Shown here one piece after another: positions 58,701-64,000 of a stretch of DNA of 64,000 nt. Below the pieces are notes generated by a model that was not told the origin of the DNA, ran no database searches, and saw nothing but the letters and a program-made list of their open reading frames with translations. Numbering within the stretch: the stretch's first letter is position 1; each line of letters opens with the position of its first letter. A program made the translations under genes and the position numbers. The DNA is taken from NCBI GenBank assembly GCA_900708905.1, contig CAADRB010000104.1:95272-159271 (forward strand), read 5' to 3'. This DNA is from Hymenolepis diminuta (Eukaryota; Platyhelminthes; Cestoda; Cyclophyllidea; Hymenolepididae).

Positions 58701-61700
58701 TAATTTAATAATAAAAATCGCGAGGTAAGCTTTCTTAACTGGAAATTAAATTATTTTATACAGACGTGCGACCTAATAAATACGTATCCAAGGTGGAGAC
58801 GACAACGCACCCGTCTTAAATGAAAGTAATCTGAAATTATTTCCAAAAAGGTGTATTTCTTTTTTATTTGCCTATTTTTATGCTCAAAACGAAAAAATTC
58901 AAATATAATCGTAAAGTGAAGAATTTTTTATGTGAAAATCTCTAACAGAGGGCGCTTGCCAATTTCGGTTCACTTTCCCTCGTATCAGATAACATTAACA
59001 TTCACACCTGAGTTCGATGATAAACAAATGGAGCGCTTCTCTTTCTCAGGAGTATTCACAAAATGCACACTGAATTTAAAATTTTATTTTGTCATATTCT
59101 AGGCGAGTTTCAACAAAATTACTTATTGTGTCGGGCCTTTAAATGGAATCCCTGTTCTTTTACTTCTCACTCAAGGAAGTATGTCACCAAATTTTGACCT
59201 TTCTCATCTGACATAAACTACAAATGTTTCTGCTGATGGTATATACAATAATCTCTATCTCTCTTCCAATTTTAAATTTCACAACGTGACATTTTATCTG
59301 CGTAATTTTTGTTCTAATTCGTGTTGAAGTAGCCGCAAATTTTGAAGTTGGAAATTTGTAGAAGACTCAGAAGTGCTTTACAATGATTGGTTAAATATTG
59401 AGTCCCTTTAGGTGTACCGGATATTTGTAAATGTGGCAACGCAACCAAAACGAAATGGCTCAATAGTACAGTTTTGGGGTTGCATGACTAAGCACAAGTG
59501 GGATCAATCGGTTGGAGATTTGAAATAAAATCGATCGAGTTATCAGTACGCATTACTATTTTCCCTTAAATTTGAGTTTATGCTATTTCTTATAGTACAT
59601 TATTATCTCTTTCTTCACTGCAATTTAGCCATTCTTGGTACAATTATCATTAGAAGCGATCGCATCCGTCACTGAAGGGAAAGTTTGGTATTTCCGAGTT
59701 AATCGTGGGCCCGAATTCTATTTGATTCGCGGTTGTGCAAGCTTTATCAATCGAGCGTTGCTGATTGTTAGCATTCAAGGGAAAAACTTTTGTAATTTTT
59801 TCGGAACTACCAGTCTCTTATAAAGAATGAGCCTGTTTTTTAAATTTTCAAAATTTAAGTCAAGAAAATTGATGATTCTCACTATCCCGGACAATTTTGA
59901 ATTTGTTTATTTGGACCAATGTGGCTTATTTAGGCTACGATTGATGCTTTTCGGTTCAAATTGACCGTGAGATGGATCGTATTTGAATGCATATTTTTTA
60001 TATAGAATAATTTCATTGAGAGAAAATGTGTAGATCCAAAGTCTCATTATTACAAAAGAAGTGTTAAAACCTCTCTTCACTTTTCTTGCCCAAGAAGTAA
60101 CTGGTCGGCATCTCGTGTTTGCACAAGCTCCTGACTTGTTTAACTTGGTTGGGTGTTTCGAGGTTGTACGGCAGGCCGGGGTATGCTAATTTTTAGCTAT
60201 GGGAATTCAAGGTTTGAGTAAGGTCATGAATTCACGTATACGTATGTACACTTAGGGTCAGTTGAGTTCACTTAACTGCGTTTCGGCTCTCTCCGTCATC
60301 AACCCCCTACTTTTAGTGAGATAGAAAATCGAGATTTGATTTTGTCTATGCATGTGAGAAGCTTTTAAGAAATCTCTTGAATAAAAACGTGTATTTTTTG
60401 CAATAAAAGTAAACAATTTATTGTTAATTATTCACAAAGAGGGATATGACCTGAATCCGGTTTGGTGGGTTGGTGCATAAAGCTAATATTACGATGCCAT
60501 TACTTCACTCATATTTGGGCATTTTATTTTGTAAACAGAGAGATTAATAAGATATGAAACAACCACAAAAGGAACTCAAGTCACCAACTGATTGAAGGTC
60601 ATCTACTTAATACAATTTTGACACTTTAAATATAATTTTCTTTGAAAAAAACCCCATCCATTCTGCAGATTTCCATACTACTCATGAGTTATAAGTTGCT
60701 AAATACCGCTAGTGTTTATGAGTAACCTTTTCGAGGACAAATTCCTGTGACGAAAAAATATCAAAATTTTAAATTACAGCTTAGAGTTGTTCAATCTTTT
60801 CAGCTTCTAGTTGCTCTCATTCGAGGGAATATACCCCGAGTTTTAAAGACCAATTTGAGGGTAATGAAGTAGAAACCTGCTTCTCAAAATCGTCTGCGTG
60901 GTTTCATAATGGCTTCCTTGTCAGGATCCTACTGCATTTAAATCTCTCATTTTCGCAATATAATGCTATTTAAGGCAATTTCTTCTTTCGGGGGCCAATA
61001 AAAGAGCACGAATTTACTTGATCTTAATCGGAGGTCACGGAGCAATCTACTCAATACGAACACATCCTTATCCATTCTCTGCATTTTTAATAAAACTATT
61101 ATTAATTATTGACTCCAGTGAAATTATTATCTACCTCGTCGAATTTCAATCTTGACATTAGTGTTTGAGCAATAGTAAGCATGGTTGATGCCCGGTGGAA
61201 ATTATACTTACACCGGCTGTAGTAATCACTAATAAAAACTATCATCATCATCCTTGATCTGTTTGATTTAATTGGTCAGAAGATGATATCGGTTAATGTC
61301 TATATCTAATATCATAAGTCGGGTAGAATTTGTGAACATTAAATACCCTTCGTTTCAAAATACCGGTCAATGAGCACAAAATATCGTAGACAGGCGTTTA
61401 ATCAAATTCAAAGGATGGAGTATGAAATTTGAATTTCGTTAGTTGAACTGCCCATTCAGTAAATATTGTGCAACTGGAATCGGAAGTAACAAAGAAAGGG
61501 AGACGCTTTGATATATTGAAGTTGTCCTCCGTATCCTCTTTGACCCGCTACCTTTAATGGTTTGTTGGACTTTCTCTTTCTCATCGAGTTCGGTTGAATC
61601 CACAACGAAAAAGTGAGAGGCTTTATTTCTTTATGCATGAGATCCCTGAATGTCACTTTCATACTATTTATTATTAATATATAACTTAATGCAAAATATA

Positions 61701-64000
61701 ATTTCGCGTTTTTCGACCCGATTTAATTAAGCAACTTAGGAATCTATTGGATAAGAAATACTGTAACCGCGATATTAAGGTCAAAATGCATTTGGATTTT
61801 TCGAAAAAGTAATGAATTTTCGTGACCTGAAATAACACTATTAAACTTCCTTTATGCTACTTAAAACAAATTTCCAAAGTATGAGTATTGTTTCAAGGTC
61901 ATTTTAGGGAATATGAAAGCATTCATACACTTAATTCTATTAGAAACGTATTTAGCCTGCCTGATTTAGATTACAAAATTGAAAAAAAAATGTGAAATTC
62001 TTGATAGCTTCTTAGTAGTTAGTGGGATCATCCTCAGATTTGCAATTATTTCACACCATAATTTGTAAATAATTACTTTTCATATATTGAGCCACTCTCT
62101 GCCCTCTATGGCATTATGTATAATTGTTTTCCCTCGTTTTTATCTAAAGTATGAATCAATACTTCCAATCACCATGACAGTCGTCCTCTCCGTGATACTC
62201 ATAATTCTTATCATCATCCGGATAATTCAATTTTGCAATCAACGAAAGGCCGATCGGATCGAGAAGGTTTGTTCTTTTCAGTAACCTTGAGCTGCTTATA
62301 TTATGCTATTAAAAAAGCTTTTTTTTCAAAGGTTTGATTATCGTTTCCAACTTGTAATTATCTATCATTCGTTACACATTATTTGACCTATGTACTTATT
62401 GGTGTAAAGTGCATTATAGCTTTCTCCTTAGTCGATAATGCAGTCATTTAATATTACTCCCAATAAAATAGAATTAATTGAAATACATGAATGTGATAGG
62501 TATACAGGTAAGACGGATGCGCTTTCGAACTGCCTTTCATTTAGTCCATTTACTTAAAGATCGCACCAGGTATAGTAACCAAGCAATCAGGTACGTGGAT
62601 CTTAAGTTCTACCACGTTGAAGAGAGTGCTCTGAGCGATAAAACCTTCTCCGAAATTCTTTTCCATCCACGATTTGTAATATTTAGTTCTGAAAGTCATA
62701 TCCAATGGCAACTTTTCTCTTCATTTGATTAAACAGTCCTGACTTGGTTAGAATTATTATTTCGCTTCGTACTGAGAAAAGGGCATTCACAACTGATTTT
62801 GTTTTCTTAAGGATGTTGATTATCAACAAAGAAAATGTCAAGAAGAACGAGAATAGAGCAGTGTCAGTATTAAAACAAAGATACCCGCAGACCTACAGAT
62901 ACTCTAGGTCCTGTATGTCCGCATAGACATTTGAAAATTATAGAATGTGGTGATTTTCAAGAGCGTCCAGTTCAAATCGTCTGATTGATGAGGAAAAGGG
63001 CACTTGAATTGACCAGGATAAATTGGCGTTATCCATCCATAGTATCACAGAGATGCCAACAGTTACATCTGCTCTGATGTCAAGATGTCTCTTTCCCTTT
63101 AATGTAAATTTAGTAATTTTAACACCAGGATTCGTCAGAGTTCACCCACTGATGACTTCTGTAATAAAATTTTTATTGTCTTAGAGTCAGTGCCTAAAAT
63201 TTGGTGACATTTTTCAATATTCTCCTTTCCATTCACCCAAAGGTCTGATTGAATTTTATTCGTGTATTGAAAGCTAATGATCCTTTGCATGAATAGAGCC
63301 GGGAGATATAAAAATGTGCATTTTCGGGAAAATCCTCCAGTGAGCATCTTGTCGCGTTATACTCTGACCAATTACTATTATTGACTGATATAGCATAGCA
63401 TACTAACTGTGAGTCCTGGAGTGCGTGAATATCCATCCCAAAGTCTCTGAATTGTCAGTTCCGGTGTATCCGAAGACTAGATAACTGCTGAATACGTCTT
63501 ATAGAGTTGTAAAGAGTGTTATTGCTGGTTCTAACAGGCACATTAACGAACAAACATACATATGATATCAAGTCAAATTCTACATTCTAATTTAAACAAG
63601 GGAGATGAAAGAGAAGGATGAAGAGGTAAAAATGTGTGGGGATCATCAACGATCCCTTTATTGTTCCTTCAGTTTGGTTGGGCTAACAAGACTGTACACA
63701 AGGGCGTAGAGTAAAAATAGCAGTGCATGAAACCAAATCTTAAAGCAGAATTGTACGGTCTTGATTTTCAAGAGCACCATTATACTACTGACAAATGTAA
63801 TTCCACCAGTATACTGTTTTTCCACTTAAGCTTCAAAAATCTAGGGCTGAATAGTCAAAACAGCCTTATTATAACTCCTTCAGGGACATATTGAATAATT
63901 TGACATCTAAAATGACAAAGCGGCATCATTTTTCCCTCTCTTACAGAAAGCCAAGGGAAAGGCGCGATCATTAGAGGATCGTCCGGGGGAGGATCAGAGT
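52666..64000 (+). CDS. Inferred small single-pass membrane protein, exons 1-3, runs off right edge
   Basis: I do not recognise this gene. Three exons join in phase 0: 52666-52710 (MSSPQSTETSYQDKW), 62150-62266 and 63947-64000. Exon 2 encodes YESILPIT, then a 19-residue hydrophobic span (TVVLSVILIILIIIRIIQF) and a basic CNQRKADRIEK flank. Exon 3 encodes a charged KAKGKARSLEDRPGEDQS tail. Splice signals are TGG|GTGAGC, ATCTAAAG|TATGAA, AAG|GTTTGT and CTCTTACAG|AAAGCC. The 72 residues suggest a short N-terminus, one helix, a basic stop-transfer flank and a hydrophilic tail; topology is inferred. The introns would be 9439 and 1680 bp. Exon linkage is inference and each exon could belong to a different gene. 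Confidence 0.38.
55493..55565 (+). repeat. 5' head of a tRNA-like SINE copy
   Basis: ACCGATGGCGCAGTGATACG is A-box-like and resembles the heads at 15891 and 37843; the rest is diverged. Confidence 0.4.
55715..55763. other. Perfect 14-bp inverted repeat, 21-bp loop
   Basis: ACGATATTAATCTG (55715-55728) is the exact reverse complement of CAGATTAATATCGT (55750-55763). Confidence 0.85.
56188..56210. repeat. (TGA)n trinucleotide microsatellite
   Basis: More than seven tandem TGA units. Confidence 0.9.
61370..61600 (+). repeat. Diverged dispersed repeat, second copy
   Basis: The block order is shared with 44930-45230. Translating ATCGTAGACAGG... gives a short IVDRRLIKFKGWSMKFEFR stretch like IVEKHLLQSRERIMRFEFR at the other site. 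Confidence 0.4.
62150..62266 (+). CDS. Candidate transmembrane exon
   Basis: The 39-codon exon is bounded by TTTTTATCTAAAG and GTTTGT. It holds a strong 19-residue Ile/Leu/Val span followed by Arg/Lys residues. A start at the ATG at 62174 is an alternative if this is a first exon. Confidence 0.45.
62267..63946. other. Putative intron
   Basis: No conserved coding block or RNA recognised between the candidate transmembrane exon and the candidate last exon. Confidence 0.35.
63947..64000 (+). CDS. Candidate cytoplasmic-tail exon, cut by window end
   Basis: A TTTTTCCCTCTCTTACAG acceptor is followed by 18 open codons rich in Lys, Arg, Glu and Asp. The rise in GC content compared with the flanking DNA supports coding. 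Confidence 0.5.

Larger units (their letters stand above)
52711..62149. other. Putative 9.4-kb intron or intergenic DNA
   Basis: AT-rich. Long chance frames occur at 52707-53123 and 53458-53835 but are not recognised. It includes a (TGA)n run at 56188-56210, a SINE fragment near 55493 and a perfect 14-bp inverted repeat at 55715-55763. Confidence 0.4.

Overview
This is a stretch of an AT-rich animal nuclear genome. There are no operons and no bacterial-style genes. Genes are split by GT...AG introns, several of them only 34-42 bp. Introns that small, together with tRNA-derived dispersed repeats, suggest a flatworm, probably a parasitic one (tapeworm or fluke). The species cannot be fixed from this window. 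The short open frames scattered through the sequence are mostly chance or antisense.

Region 1 (about 632-23663, minus strand) is the 5' part of a neurobeachin/LRBA homologue. I joined 22 exons by conserved protein blocks and splice phase, giving 4528 coding nt (about 1509 residues) with no frame conflict. They cover the N-terminal helical region, the concanavalin A-like lectin fold, the long armadillo-type region and the start of the conserved block before the PH-BEACH-WD40 half. That C-terminal half must lie beyond position 1. Five of the first six exons are separated from the next by 34-42 bp introns; most later introns are 0.3-3.5 kb.

Region 2 (23664-28558) is the gap between two divergently transcribed genes. 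It holds a striking 1180-bp element with two 207-bp arms in inverted orientation that differ at one position.

Region 3 (28559-29929, plus strand) is a complete six-exon RAD51 recombinase gene encoding 340 residues, with all main catalytic motifs.

Region 4 (about 29930-52400) is a gene-poor stretch of more than 22 kb with degraded repeats. The clearest are tRNA-like SINE copies, the best with recognisable A and B boxes at 37843-38000.

Region 5 (52666-64000, plus strand) holds an inferred gene for a small single-pass membrane protein. Three short phase-0 exons are joined across a 9.4-kb intron and run off the right edge. A CCAAT-rich candidate promoter sits just upstream. This model is the least certain and the most novel.

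The named genes are not known to share a pathway. RAD51 acts in homologous recombination in the nucleus, while neurobeachin is a large cytoplasmic membrane-traffic scaffold.
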